Source: Ligustrum vulgare
Taxonomy: Eukaryota > Streptophyta > Magnoliopsida > Lamiales > Oleaceae
Direction of reading: 5' to 3'
Assembly (NCBI GenBank): GCA_963555705.1
Contig: OY743172.1
Location: 21,699,446 to 21,763,445 of the forward strand
Length of the DNA: 64,000 nucleotides
The notes below the pieces were generated by a model. The model made no database searches and was not told where the DNA came from. It was given only the letters and a program-made list of their open reading frames with translations. Below, in pieces: positions 45,900-56,903 of the stretch. Each line of letters opens with the position of its first letter. The stretch's first letter is position 1. A program made the position numbers and the translations under genes.

Positions 45900-47190
45900 A
45901 TCTAGTCCTTCGATTGGCATTAGGTTTGGACTGTATTTGTTATAATTTTATTTTCTAATTCTATTTTAAGCTGTAATATATCAGAATAATCGATAATATA
46001 TTGATCATGATTTTCTGAAAGTATATAATATTGTTCAGATGATTCATCCATATATATTAATTGAGATATAATGTTATCTATGTTTTCCATTATTCTTTTT
46101 AAGAAATTGTCTAACTCTTTAATAGTATATCCAGGTATTATAAACATAGAGATAAATAATTTATAAAATTTCTAGTAATTTTTTAAATTTTATCAGTGTT
46201 TGGGAATTGATAATATCTATATCAGTCTTGATATCTATACTTGGTTCAAATGGTATATTATATTTTGAAATATTTTTCTTTCTTTTTCTAATTTATCAAT
46301 TATATCTTAAATATCTTGTATTAATATAGATTTTACAGTACCTTCAACAAAGTTTTCTATCAAATTTTCTTTAAAACTTTTTAATATTTCTTGTAATGCA
46401 TAAAGTTGCTCTTGGTTAGAGATGGCAAAAAAATCTGACTCGACGGGTACCCGGCCCGAACCCGCCCCTAATGGGGCAAAAAAAATCCACACCGTCGACC
46501 CGCGGGGTGGGTATGGGACGGTTTCCCTAGACCCGAGCGGGTGCAGGTTTGGTCGTCCCGCCCGAAATTCGCGGGGCGGGTGGCGGGTCGAGGAGACCCG
46601 ACCCGAACCCGCCCCGTTTCCATCACTACTCTTGGTATCCTATTTTATAAATTTCATTTCCATATTCAATTCCTTTTTTATCTTTAATATTCTTCTTAAC
46701 TTTATATGGACATCTCCTATATCTGAGTTTTCTTATGATGTAATTTTCTTCATTCATGATATAAAAGTTTTTAAAAACTGGTAAAGAAAGATTCGTCTCT
46801 TATATCACTGTCATAATCTATTATATGATCATAATCATTATCGCTATTAAACACATATCCTAAATATAATTCATTATTTATTTCGGTATTATCACTATAA
46901 AGCCAAAAGTAAATGATTGATTTTGTAATTTCTACTCCTAATAATTCTTTTAATTTAGGAAAATTAGCTAACAACATGGCATATAGACATGATATAACTT
47001 TTTATTTCATTATTGGGTCTAGTAAATATTTTATGCATGAATAAATGTTCAATTATGCTATGATATTCATTTTTATAAGGACTGCTTTGATAATTAAACT
47101 TAATAATTCTGAATTTTCCTATGATAACTTGTTTTAATAGTTCTTCCTTCTCCTAATTTCATAAAGACAGATATATTAAAAATACTAATT
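45900..47190 (-). pseudogene. Pararetrovirus ORF region downstream of the promoter
   Basis: Reading on minus from about 47160, a frame can be followed through a few stops: a segment around 47150-46980, then 46977-46771 (TKSIIYFWLYSDNTEIN, ELYLGYVF), and after a hAT MITE, frames such as 46147-45920 that are rich in Ile, Glu and Asp. This is where the first ORF after the genomic promoter and leader would lie. I recognise no domain. The frames are broken several times and the MITE interrupts them. Confidence 0.5.
46417..46628. mobile_element. hAT MITE, 212 bp, GC-rich
   Basis: TAGAGATGGCAAA at the left and GTTTCCATCACTA at the right form imperfect TIRs. An exact 8-bp TSD CTCTTGGT flanks it (46409-46416, 46629-46636). 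The body is rich in CCCGCCCC and GGGTCGGG-like phrases, in contrast to the AT-rich viral DNA. It split a viral frame. Confidence 0.9.
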
Positions 47191-47460
47191 TCTTTTCATG
47201 TTCTTTGTACATTTGAATTTTCCTTCTAATATTAGTGACCTTCGGGCTCACATGTTTCTGCTATCATTCCCTTCAATGACCTCCTGCCTTTATGAGTAAT
47301 TAGCCTTACCTGAATCCGTGTCTTCACTGTATAATATCTTGCTGGAAAATATTTTGGACAAAGTGTAGGGAGTTTTCCTAATAATATACCTTCTTTAGGA
47401 AATAGGATTTGGAAGACAGAAACTTAGAAACTCATATCTTTTTTATAAAACAATTGGAAT

Positions 47461-47466
47461 TTTATT
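47461..47466 (-). terminator. Poly(A) signal of the pararetrovirus
   Basis: AATAAA on minus in CAATCAATAAAATTCC-like context, about 100 nt downstream of the predicted transcription start. In Caulimoviridae the poly(A) signal lies shortly after the start, giving terminally redundant genomic RNA. Confidence 0.5.
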
Positions 47467-47587
47467 GATTCAAAGTGGATTGGTACAAGACTTTGGGATG
47501 AGAATTTTTTCAAAGACAGAGGATTTCTTTGGCTTTCTCACAAGTTGAGTGCTCAAATGATCTCTATCTTTTCTTAGCTAGAAGACA

Positions 47588-47700
47588 TCTGTTTATACAA
47601 CTTTACGAGGTACCACTATACAACCTCTTACATCATTGCTTACATAATGGACACAATCGTTTGAAACTTTTCATAATGTCAAAAGGACACACCTGTCCCT
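47588..47700 (-). promoter_or_regulatory. Pararetrovirus genomic promoter (35S-like)
   Basis: On minus, TATAAA (47592-47597, TTGTATAAACAG) lies about 30 bp upstream of a probable start near 47565. About 30-60 bp further upstream is ATGTAAGCAATGATGTAAGAGG (within 47625-47651), two TG(A/T)TGTAAG-type half sites as in the as-1 element of caulimovirus promoters. Upstream is a purine-rich stretch with repeated GGGACA phrases. The arrangement matches the 35S-type promoter of plant pararetroviruses. Confidence 0.65.
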
Positions 47701-48263
47701 CTATTATTTATTATTATAAGGACATACGTGTCCCTTCATTATTCGTTTCCTCACATGGCTACATTATAGGGACACCTACCCCTCTATTATTTTTAGTCTT
47801 CACATGGCCCCTACATTGTGCTGCCTTGTTTCATTAAAGCGGATTTATCAAGTAGCTTCCACTTGTCAATCAATTCTGTTGGTACGTGGGGAAAATTCTG
47901 GCTATACACGCTTCTTGTAAGGTAGCAAAGCTTCCATGGATTTGATAAGTGTCAAACTTGTTGATGTATTCTTTCAAGATTGTTGAATTTTATTTTCCTC
48001 CATTAGTGAGGAGGGTCCATCCATTATATTAGCATATGCATTTAAATTTTTTATCATACAAGTTTTTGGCAATGTTGCAGAGAACCTTAATTCCCAACAC
48101 CCTTCAAGATCTAAACCATGATCTTGTAATATTTGGTACTGGCTTGGTATTTTTTTCCAACTTCAATTTGAAAATTTCGAGTAACATACCCAATCGTGAT
48201 AATATGCTCAGCATGATAATACATCCTTCCATCAATTTCAGGACTGATTGAATAAAATTTTAA

Positions 48264-48788
48264 CTATATAGGTCTTCCTTGTGCGAATTTTAAAATTTCT
48301 CCTTTTAATAAATCATCAAATTTTTCAATCTCTTTCAAGTCTTTTCCTGGGTCGATAAGATCTAAAAATCCATAATCTGCTGTCATTTTTGTCATAACGG
48401 GATCTCCTTCCTGAGTAACGATCAATCGTGTGTATACATGATCTCCAGATGAAATGTAATAACAATCACATTCTTGGAGTTCATATATAACTTTGGCAGT
48501 AGTTTTATATTTGTCTTCTTTTGGTAAAAAGGGGGAATCATCTTCCTCCTCAGCACGAATTTTGATTACCCTTGTATGTTCATCTTTGGCAATGATTATT
48601 ACTTTTCGAGGACTAGCTTCATTTATGACTACTTTCTTTGGACTTGGTTCATCTCTTTTAACCGTTGGTCCACCACTGCTTCCAGAAGATGTACCTGTTT
48701 GTATTTTTGATATAATCTGTTTGATATTAACCTGTTTGATAATTAACGATTCAAATTGAGATTCAATCTCAATTATGCTATCGCTCAA
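48264..48788 (-). CDS. Pararetrovirus small ORF downstream of RT, function unknown
   Basis: A 174-codon frame follows the RT/RNase H gene by about 160 bp. Its N-terminal third is charged and Ser/Gly-rich (TGTSSGSSGG, then Lys/Arg/Glu repeats PSPKKVVI, SPRKVIII), so likely disordered. The C-terminal part looks folded (YELQECDCYYISSGDHVYTRL). Position corresponds to the 3'-terminal ORF of caulimovirids, which often encodes an inclusion-body/translation-transactivator protein, but I see no motif that proves this and it is shorter than the usual length, so it may be a truncated copy. Confidence 0.5.
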   Translation of the reverse strand: MSDSIIEIESQFESLIIKQVNIKQIISKIQTGTSSGSSGGPTVKRDEPSPKKVVINEASPRKVIIIAKDEHTRVIKIRAEEEDDSPFLPKEDKYKTTAKVIYELQECDCYYISSGDHVYTRLIVTQEGDPVMTKMTADYGFLDLIDPGKDLKEIEKFDDLLKGEILKFAQGRPI

Positions 48789-48951
48789 TTCTTTAGTATA
48801 ATTGTAATGAAATTTTAAGATTTACATCAATTGCTTGAAACTTTCTTGGAGAGTCTCTTCTAGTTGCTCAATTCCAAGTTTTATATCTTCAGCTTCCTCT
48901 GTAAGGAAGTTTATTTGCTGTTTGGTGTCTATCAAGGATTTTTTGATATTA

Positions 48952-50220
48952 TCAATTTGCAAATTCAATATTCCTGCTTAAAAAATCTGCAAGATAATTA
49001 TTGACACCTTTAATGTGAACTGTATCAAAATTATAAAATGCCAAATAGGCTTGCCATCTATGGAGCCTCCTATATTGAGATTCTGGTGACAATTTATTTT
49101 TTAATAAGCCTGCAACTTGAGAATTATCAGTTTCAACAATGAACTTTTTGGATAATAAAAACAATGAAAACTTTTTTATTCTTCTGATGATTGCTAACAA
49201 TTCTTTCTCATGAGTAGTATAATTTATTTCTGTTTGGTTAAACGTTCCATTGGAATATCTACAAATTTCATTAAGATTTGTTTTTAATATTGCTGTCCAA
49301 TATTTATCCGAAGCATCAGTATTAACTATTAGATCATCTTTTTCATCTGGTAATCTTAATTTTGTCAAATTTCTACATTCTTCCTTGAGTGATTTGACAA
49401 TTTCTGTATGCTCATTACTCCATCCTTTGGTATTCGTTTTTCTAAGTAAAATCTGAATTTTATATCTCTTTTTCGAAAGATTTTCAATAAATCCTTCTGC
49501 ATAATTTAAACATCCTAAGAATTTTTGTATTTTTTCTTTTGATTCTAATTTATCTGAGAATTTTTCTATCTTTTTAGATATATGAGTTTGTAGTTTTATT
49601 CCTTTCTTATTTATTGATAATTCAAGAAAATCAATTTCTTGTTTTTCTATTATAGCTTTGTTTTTTGAGGGAACAATTTCTTCTTTTTTGCATTCACTTA
49701 TAAATTTTATTAAATGGTTTTTATGTTCTTCTCTATTATTAGAACATATTAATATATCATCAACATAAACAATTAAGAAGTCATTAAATTTTCTAAATAT
49801 GTTATCCATTTTCCTTTGATATATTTGTGGTGAATTTTTTAAACCAAATGACATTACCATCCATTCATATTTACCTTGGGGTGTACTAAATGTTGTATAT
49901 TGAATACTATCTTCTTCCATTTTTACTTGCAAAAATCCTGATTTACAATCAAATTTAGAATTGTATTGTTTTCCTTTTGCAAGTTCTATTAGTACTTCTT
50001 TATTTGGTAAAAAGTATCCATCAAATTTGGTATATTTGTTTAATTCTTTATAATTTATCACTATTCTAACTTTTCCTCTTTTTTGTTCAGAATGTTTCAT
50101 TACCATGAAAGCTGGACTATTGTGAGGTCCATTACTAGGTCTGATTAATTTTTGGTTAAGTAATTTTTTTATTTGAGTTTTAAATTCCTGTGTATCTTGT
50201 ATGGTATACATCATTGGCAT
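48952..50220 (-). CDS. Pararetrovirus reverse transcriptase / RNase H
   Basis: A 422-codon open frame. RT blocks in order: SPAFMVMKHSEQKRGKVRIV, the NYKELN block, DCKSGFLQVKM, TPQGKYEWMVMSFGLKNSP and the active site IVYVDDIL. RNase H starts at NTDASDKYWTA (usual first Asp present), with the Glu in HEKELLA and Asp in VETDNSQV, and ends with NYLADFLS. No integrase follows. It copies the pregenomic RNA to DNA and degrades the RNA. The upstream part of this protein (protease) is out of frame, so the listed ATG is probably internal to the original polyprotein. RT itself has no stop, unlike neighbouring regions. Confidence 0.9.
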   Translation of the reverse strand: MPMMYTIQDTQEFKTQIKKLLNQKLIRPSNGPHNSPAFMVMKHSEQKRGKVRIVINYKELNKYTKFDGYFLPNKEVLIELAKGKQYNSKFDCKSGFLQVKMEEDSIQYTTFSTPQGKYEWMVMSFGLKNSPQIYQRKMDNIFRKFNDFLIVYVDDILICSNNREEHKNHLIKFISECKKEEIVPSKNKAIIEKQEIDFLELSINKKGIKLQTHISKKIEKFSDKLESKEKIQKFLGCLNYAEGFIENLSKKRYKIQILLRKTNTKGWSNEHTEIVKSLKEECRNLTKLRLPDEKDDLIVNTDASDKYWTAILKTNLNEICRYSNGTFNQTEINYTTHEKELLAIIRRIKKFSLFLLSKKFIVETDNSQVAGLLKNKLSPESQYRRLHRWQAYLAFYNFDTVHIKGVNNYLADFLSRNIEFAN

Positions 50221-50853
50221 AACTTTTATAATAACATTTTCTGTTAGTTCTATTTTAGCTCTAGGATGATATGGTTTCCAAAATGATAATGGATTTTCTC
50301 CATATACTTTTTCTAATTGATCAATGATTTTTTTCCATACTTATTGTTATATTTGTTCTTAAAACCTTTTTATACATTATTCTTTTATTTTTTATTTCAT
50401 TTTGTGTAATTGGTTTTTTCTCTCATCTATCACACGCTGTGTTGGCTTAACTCTATAAGGTCTAAATTCTCTTGATATTTTTAATAAATGTCCTCAAGGT
50501 TTTTGTAACATTATATTGTAATTATTTTGTTTATAATACTGAAATTGTTGTATAAAGTAATTTCCTAGTAATATATCACTATCTAATTTGTTATAACTAT
50601 ATATCTTGTTCACAACTATTTATTTACTTCCTAGTATTATATCGATTTTATCAGCACTTTTAATTATTTGAGTACTTTCTCATGTAATGCATGTTATTTT
50701 TATTTTCTCATTAGTATCCCATGATTTTATTAAGAATTTTTTAAATATTGTTATATCACTTCCTGTGTTGATTAATGCACATGTTATTATATTTGTTTCA
50801 ATAATAGTAACTTGTATATAAATAGCTAATGAAAAACTTATTTGGTTATTCAT

Positions 50854-51200
50854 TTATTCAGTTTTTCTACATAGTATAGTTTGGCCATTATGGGTTATAT
50901 ATAATCCTTCACGTTTTGTACTATAATCTTCCAATCTATTTAGGAAACTCGTTCCTAACATTATATGAGGATTTACCATACTATTATCTATATGACATGG
51001 TATTAGGAGATTTATTCCTCCTATTTTTATTGGTACTTTAACTTCAAATTCAGTCATATGTACTTGTCCATCAAAATTTATATATCTATAGGGATCAGTT
51101 CTATAAGATATTAATCATTTATCAGTTCTATAAGATATTAATCATTTATTCTTGTTTGAAGCTATATGACATTCACTAACTCCTGTATCAATTAATATAT
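50854..51200 (-). pseudogene. Pararetrovirus aspartic protease
   Basis: On minus the active site LIDTG lies at about 51182-51195, in the context SNILIDTGVSECHIAS. The C-terminal half of the fold follows (KVPIKIGGINLLIPCHID, then GTSFLNRLEDY) in the open frame 51057-50854. Between them a 27-bp duplication at 51093-51147 repeats TCAGTTCTATAAGATATTAATC and stops occur, so the frame is broken. Confidence 0.7.
51093..51147. repeat. 27-bp tandem duplication in the viral protease region
   Basis: TCAGTTCTATAAGATATTAA plus seven bases occurs twice head to tail. The insertion length is a multiple of three but adds stops in the expected frame. Confidence 0.85.
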
Positions 51201-51567
51201 TTGATTCTTTTACATGTTCTTTTCCATTGAAATATCCACTTTCTATTTTCATATTTCCAGCATTTCTATAAAGTTTTATTTCTCTTGTATTAATAGTTTC
51301 TCCAAATTGTTTTCTATTGGGTAAACTTGCTAATCTTTTAATTAATCTGCCATCTTCAAATGTTATATTATTATTAAGGTATTATTCTTCTCTTAACTCT
51401 ATAATTTCTGGTTTATTTTTTTGTTATAGTAAGTTCATAGTTTCTTGGGACTAAACTTATTTGTTTATCTGGTTTCACAGCTTTACCAAATATTTGCATT
51501 CTTTATGAATTTCAATATAAGGTTTTTTAGAATAAATGTTTCCATAATTAGAATTAGTAAATGTGTA

Positions 51568-53352
51568 TAATGTGTTAGCCCAAGAGTAAACTAACCAAGA
51601 GGTGGGTGAATTGGTTTATAAAACTTTTTCGATAAATAATCTCAAACTTTAAAATCAATGAGAACAAGTATGAGCACTTAGTGTTGTAAGTAACTTAACT
51701 ATCAATATAATGTACTATGAATGTGTAAACTTAATTGATGAAGCAAGTATAGCACTTAGATATAGTGTTGCACAATATAAATTGATAGAATAGAGTAAGT
51801 GCAATGTAAGTAAGTAAAAGGGATAAGAGAATGCAAACGAGATTTATGGAGGTTCAATCAACCAACGTGATCTACGTCCCCCGTTACCGAGCTCTCCGTC
51901 ACGAGCAAGGCCAAATCCACTATATTGGTAACTTACAACAAGGAGTACCAAATCCTTAGGCGACTTACAACAAGGAGCACCTATCCTTTACAATCGAGTT
52001 TTCACAAGGCTCTCGAAACCAACAATCGAGTTTTCACAAGGCTCTCGAAACCACAAGATATAATGAATTGAATTTACAATTGAAATAACTCTCTTGACAA
52101 ATGATATACTCAAATTAAGTACCGAGAGAGTTAGGCTAACACTTCAATAGATAGCAATGAATTCAGCTCGAGTGTTAGAGAAAAACTTTGATGCAAATGA
52201 TAATGAAAAGTTCAATGCAATCAAACAAAGTTTTTCAAATGATCTCTTGTTAAAAATATTGAATCAAATTAAGTACCAAGAGATGCCACACTTGAATAAT
52301 TAACAATAAGTTAAGCTCAAAGTGTTTAGGCAATGGAACTTTGATGAATCAAATGATAATGAAAAATGTGGTACAAATAATCGAAGTTCCTTAATTGGAA
52401 TTTCTCTCTTTTAAAAGATTAAAACAAGTTTAGAACAAAGAGAGACTTACACTTCAATTCCAATATAGTGTGAAGATGTTGAAGAAGTTTAAACAATATA
52501 AAACCAAGAATCTTCACAAAACTTTCTTCCAAAAACTTTGATGAATTTAATAAAAAAAAGTTTAGATCAATCAAAGTTTTATAATAAAAATAGATGAATA
52601 TAAACCAAGTAAGAACAATGAATTTTCACAAGAAAGTTTGTATAAAATCTTTTCTATGTTGTTGTTTTGAATGCAAATGAGATGGCTATTTATAGATCAA
52701 GAATTTGAGCTTCAGCCAGTTTCGGTCGACCGATTCACACTTTCGGTCGACCGAACGTTAAAAAAATAGCCGTTGCATTATAGCGGTTTAAACTTTCGGT
52801 TGATCAGATTTTTCGGTCGACCAAGTATATTTCGGTCGACCGAAATATGAAAATTTTGAATTTTTGTTTTTATGTCAAAAAGTTTATTTTCCAAAAAACT
52901 ATTTCATGTTATGATTTAAGATCAAATAGCTTTTAAAAATATTTTATGCAAGTGATGAATTTTCAAGTAAGTTTATTGATGCATAAAAATCATTTTCGAG
53001 CTCGTTGAATTTCATCGCTAAAGATTGAGAGTGTTATACCTTTACATAGGTTAAATCAACTCTTGAACTTGAACTCTAATCTTGTATGCTTGAATTCTTG
53101 ATCTTCATGTCATGCTTTTCAACTTCAATTTTGATCTTCTAATATCTTCAATTCTTTCATGATCTTCTTTGCGTCTCATGTGCTTGATCACATAGTTTTG
53201 ATTTATATCTTTGAGAGACGATTTGAATATAGAGTGCTTTGAATATTTATCATTACATGAAACACTTGAAGCACACTTGTTAATAACACAATATGTTCTT
53301 GTTTTTTATGATCAAAATAATAAGGTTAAGTTAACCATATGTCAACATAATG
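51568..53352. mobile_element. Solo LTR in the pararetrovirus (51573-53347)
   Basis: The 1,775-bp insertion starts TGTTAGCCCAAGAG and ends ATGTCAACA, flanked by exact 5-bp TSD TAATG (51568-51572, 53348-53352). No internal domain is left, so it is a solo LTR; the superfamily is not certain. Viral coding sequence resumes on both sides. Within it are repeated CTCTCGAAACCAACAATCGAG-like phrases (about 52000-52055) and five GGTCGACC palindromes (52720-52850). Confidence 0.88.
52720..52850. repeat. Cluster of TCGGTCGACCGA palindromes
   Basis: TTCGGTCGACC occurs at about 52726, 52743, 52813 and 52831, with a related TTCGGTTGATCAGA near 52795. The motif is an inverted repeat around GTCGAC. It lies in the solo LTR downstream of a TATTTATAGATC (52690) promoter-like box, so it may belong to R/U5. 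Confidence 0.7.
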
Positions 53353-54272
53353 CTCTATATTCTATAGTCATTATTTTATCTCCTGGTTCCATTATATCAT
53401 CTTTATGTAATTTGAAATGTAGTCCTAAAACTTCATTAAAGTTTCTATCTTTTAACGATATACAATATTTTAGGTAACACGTAAATATTAATTTCTTATA
53501 TGCTAGATTTCCTTCCACTGTTCCTAAATGACTGTCTTTTAAATTTATTATTCTTCTATCATGACTGTCTTATATGCTAGATTTCCTTCCATTGGATTTT
53601 TTCACTTTATTTTTTATTGATCTTTGTTAGTAATTTTGTAACCGTATTTTTTGTTAAAAGATTTAATTTGTGTGTTCCTTGAGTAGTTCTAACATCTATT
53701 GTTTTTTTAATTTTATGTTATTCATTTATTGCCACTCTTTCTCTTCTCCATATTTTGTCTAATATTTCCCATTTTTCTATTTTCAAATCTAAAGATAATT
53801 TTTGTATTTTCTTGAACTTATTATTATCAAAAGTTACTTTTAATCCATAACCTTCTATTCCTTCATATTCTTGTTTATCTATGTTCTTATTTTTTTCTAT
53901 TTTTTCTATTTCTTTATTGTGATTCTGATTCATTACTTTCTGAATCTGTCTCATTTATATAGACCTCTTGATCATAGTATTCTTCAATGTCAGATATTCA
54001 CTTAGTTCACTTTCTATTTCTAGATATTCTTTTTGTAATATTTTAACTTTCTTTTTGTTACAGTCAGGGCTTATATGCTCAATTTCTCCACAATTTCAAC
54101 ATTTGCATTAACTTTTGTCTTTCTTATAAGTTTTATTTTTCTGCTTTTTATTTGGGTTATATCTTCTTTTATAATATCTTCTCTTAGGTTTTATATATCT
54201 TTTCCTAAAGTTTCTAAATTTTTTAAACTTTCTATTTTTATATTTTCTTTTATTATTTCTTCTTCTTTCAGG
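53353..54272 (-). pseudogene. Pararetrovirus coat protein C-terminus with zinc knuckle, and linker
   Basis: Read from 54272 down, a Lys/Arg-rich segment (ERRRNNKRKYKNRKFKK) leads to a Cys-His knuckle C-K-C-x-x-C-G-E-x3-H-x4-C (about 54060-54112), with a stop inside it. A Glu/Lys-rich region and a folded-looking frame at 53954-53718 (YGLKVTFDNNKFKKIQKLS) follow, then more frame fragments to the solo LTR. Basic tail plus zinc knuckle is the standard end of caulimovirid coat proteins, used for RNA packaging. Stops and shifts make it non-coding. Confidence 0.7.
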
Positions 54273-54277
54273 GTTAC
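54273..54277. repeat. 5-bp target-site duplication, left
   Basis: GTTAC, repeated at 62587-62591 right after the other LTR. Confidence 0.93.
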
Positions 54278-54794
54278 TGTGACGACCCGAATTCTCGACC
54301 ATTCGAGTGCCACTAAAAGTGACTCATATCATATTATCGAGACTTAAATAGTAATGTAAAATTATTCAAAAGAATAATTAGAACCCCATAATTTTATTTG
54401 TGAATAAAAATAGAACATAATTTTCTTACATAAAGTTCAACATAATTATCTCATCAATCTTAACCACTTTTGCCACTTCCATGTTGACCGCCTCGAACCT
54501 TCAATTATCTGAAAATGGTAAATATCGTGGAGTGAGATTTATAAAATCCCAGTAAGTATACCAAGCATAATTTTCTTTTGAAAGCATATGGATCATTTTC
54601 ATCATAACATAGGATAGGATCGAAATCCTCATAAACATAGAGAGACACAAGAATTTTACCGAACTTAGATGTCAAGAATTCTTATGTGTAGCGCTACTAA
54701 ACTCCGGTCCCCTTAGCATAATCATAAACATATCATATGAGACCTATAGCAATCTTGTGAGATTGATTTCATAGCAATGATCCAAACATTTTCG

Positions 54795-55110
54795 TAAAAA
54801 CATAAGGTGTATTTACCTTTCATAAAAACATGCTTACTTTTCATAAAAACATAAGGTATACTTACTTTTCATAAAAACATAAGGTAATACCTTTCATAAA
54901 AACATACTTACTTTTCATAAAAACATAAGGTATATTTATCTTTCATAAAAACATACTTACTTTTCATAAAAACATAAGATATACTTACTTTTCATAAAAA
55001 CATAAGGTAATACCTTTCATAAAAACATACTTACTTTTCATAAAAACATAAGGTATATTTATCTTTCATAAAAACATACTTACTTTTCATAAAAACATAA
55101 GATATACTTA
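54795..55110. repeat. CATAAAAACATA(A/C) repeats in the LTR
   Basis: TTTTCATAAAAACATAAGGTATA and CTTTCATAAAAACATACTTAC alternate about a dozen times, including two ~115-bp higher-order units. The same array is in the other LTR (61400-61715) and, shorter, in the solo LTR at 34610-34750. Confidence 0.9.
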
Positions 55111-55341
55111 CCTTTTAAAAGATTAAAATGAAGTGTAGTAGTAAATGGACCAAAACTTTCTTGACCACCTTGAATTTCTCTTACTTGTGGATTTTGTCAA
55201 GAGATTGGAAATAAGTGTATATGTGTAGAGTTGTGTGTAAAAGAGATGGATTTATATAGATGTGTAAAGTTGGCATAATGTAAACATCATCATTCAATTC
55301 TATTAATTTTAACACATCCTTTTCTTAAAGTAAAGCACCAT

Positions 55342-55645
55342 TCATATACTTTTCCATATTTATACAAATATTATGCTCTTCATGATTACATATAATGGAG
55401 TCTTATCAACCATTCATATACTTTTCCATATTTATACAAATATTATGCTCTTCATGATTACATATAATGGAGTCTTATCAACCATTCATATACTTTTCCA
55501 TATTTATACAAATATTATGCTCTTCATGATTACATATAATGGAATCTTATCAACCATTCATATACTTTTCCATATTTATACAAATATTATGCTCTTCATG
55601 ATTACATATAATGGAGTCTTATCAACCATTCATATACTTTTCCAT
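55342..55645. repeat. Four 72-bp tandem repeats in the LTR
   Basis: The unit with ATTATGCTCTTCATGATTAC and CATATACTTTTCCATATTTA occurs four times. Its length is a multiple of three, so it stays open as a repetitive pseudo-ORF; I do not regard it as coding. The second LTR has the same four units at about 61948-62251. Confidence 0.93.
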
Positions 55646-55980
55646 ATTATTAAATTAAGATTCTCATAATTATTATATATAATGGAACCTCTCATGCTTG
55701 CATATATTTTCTTAATTTCAATAATAAAAATAATTTTTGTATAAATAAATATTGGGATAACATTGAATTAAGTACTTGGACTTAATATACTTTAAATCAA
55801 GAGAATGGAGATATTTTTAGAAATTCGGAATTTAATTTAAAATCGAACGATCTCGATTATTTCTTGACTTGGCTATACGAATACGTCGCGGCGTTAACTT
55901 AATAAAAATGGGTGAAATAGTAGCGACACGATTTTCTATTAAAATAATTATTAATCGCGTAAAAATTCTTGGTCGCTACA

Positions 55981-55995
55981 AACTTACCCCCTTAA
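55981..55995 (-). promoter_or_regulatory. Polypurine tract of the cargo element
   Basis: On minus, AAGGGGGTAAGTT abuts the LTR start TGTAGCGACC, preceded by TTCGAGGACGAAATT, a phrase frequently seen before the 3' LTR of plant chromovirus-type gypsy elements. Primes plus-strand synthesis. Confidence 0.75.
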
Positions 55996-56850
55996 AATAA
56001 TTTCGTCCTCGAAATTAAACTTACTTGATCTTATGATTTCTGAACACTTAATCAGAATCTCTTCTCTTCTTTCTTTCTCTTAGTAATCTCATCATTATAA
56101 TATCTAACCCACTGGACTTTTACTAAATGCATCTCTTTGTTTTCTTAAGAACATGTACTTTTCTTATCAATAATAGACATATGTGTCTACTCATAAATTC
56201 TGACTCAAAATGAAAATTTCCAATCGTATGTGATATTTCATCATATCTTGTAGTACTCATGTAACCTGTCACTTATCATCGTATCATGTAACCTCAAATA
56301 TTCGTATTAATATCTCTAAAATTTCAATAAATCTTTACTAACATATCATACCATAATAATTTGTCATTTCTTCTTATCACCAAATATCCCAAAATAATTA
56401 AAACGATTAACTGAATATTCTCTATGTAATATACCCAAACATGTTATTCACATATCAACATAATCATCAGTTTATCTTTCCAATATTTGTAACCCAAAAT
56501 TTCTGCAAAATTCAATAAACAAATATCTCCCAAATAATTAAAATTCTTAACTCAAATATCATAACATTTCCCGTAAGGTATTCCTTTTACTTGCACAAAC
56601 TTATTAATCCTGATTCAATACAGTCCTTATTTCACTTTCACGTATCCCCGTATTATTTCTATACCTTGATTATTATATCAAAATATCAGTACCCAAAATC
56701 CAAGAAAATATTCCATATCTCAAATCCCGTCATCATCAAATCTTCCTTTTATCAAGAAAGTAAATGGCACATAAACTCTTGTTCCCTCTTTTCCATTATT
56801 CTATTCCGCGCTTTCTTGCTGGAATCAATATCACGCGGATTCCCTCCGAT
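55996..56850. other. Interior spacer before the first cargo gene
   Basis: AT-rich without ORFs on minus where gag-pol would be expected. Near its end are two overlapping inverted repeats: CCGCG/CGCGG (about 56816-56838) and GGAATC/GATTCC (56821-56843), just upstream of the first TTTAAATAG box. Confidence 0.5.
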
Positions 56851-56860
56851 CCTTAATGCT

Positions 56861-56869
56861 TTTAAATAG
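56861..56869 (+). promoter_or_regulatory. TATA-like box of the cysteine-cluster gene
   Basis: CTTTTAAATAG, followed by TTCATGC. Almost the same combination (CTTTAAATAG ... GTTCAGGC) lies before the LOG gene at 57669. The predicted start is about 30 bp downstream, close to ATG 56904, giving a very short leader and excluding the ATG at 56856. Confidence 0.5.
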
Positions 56870-56903
56870 TTCATGCTGGGAAGAGGTTAGATCCATCAAA
56901 AAT

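Larger units (their letters stand above)
54278..55980 (-). repeat. LTR (3' with respect to element sense), 1,703 bp
   Basis: On plus it starts TGTGACGACCCG and ends GGTCGCTACA. It is nearly identical to 60885-62586; the only change I found is GAACCCCATA versus GAATCCATA (one substitution and one deletion). It contains the CATAAAAACATA array (54795-55110) and the 72-bp repeats (55342-55645). The ends are imperfectly complementary (TGTGACGACC / GGTCGCTACA). Confidence 0.93.

Noticed and set aside
46422..46784. 120-residue ORF with Pro/Arg/Gly-rich start
   Set aside because: It begins inside the GC-rich hAT MITE and runs into viral DNA; the frame is accidental.
55373..55669. 98-residue ORF of four identical 24-residue repeats, also at 61979-62275
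   Set aside because: It is the translation of the 72-bp LTR tandem repeat; length divisible by three keeps it open. No coding evidence.
56856..56903. Upstream ATG extending the cysteine-cluster protein by 16 residues
   Set aside because: It lies before or within the TTTAAATAG box, so it is unlikely to be in the transcript.
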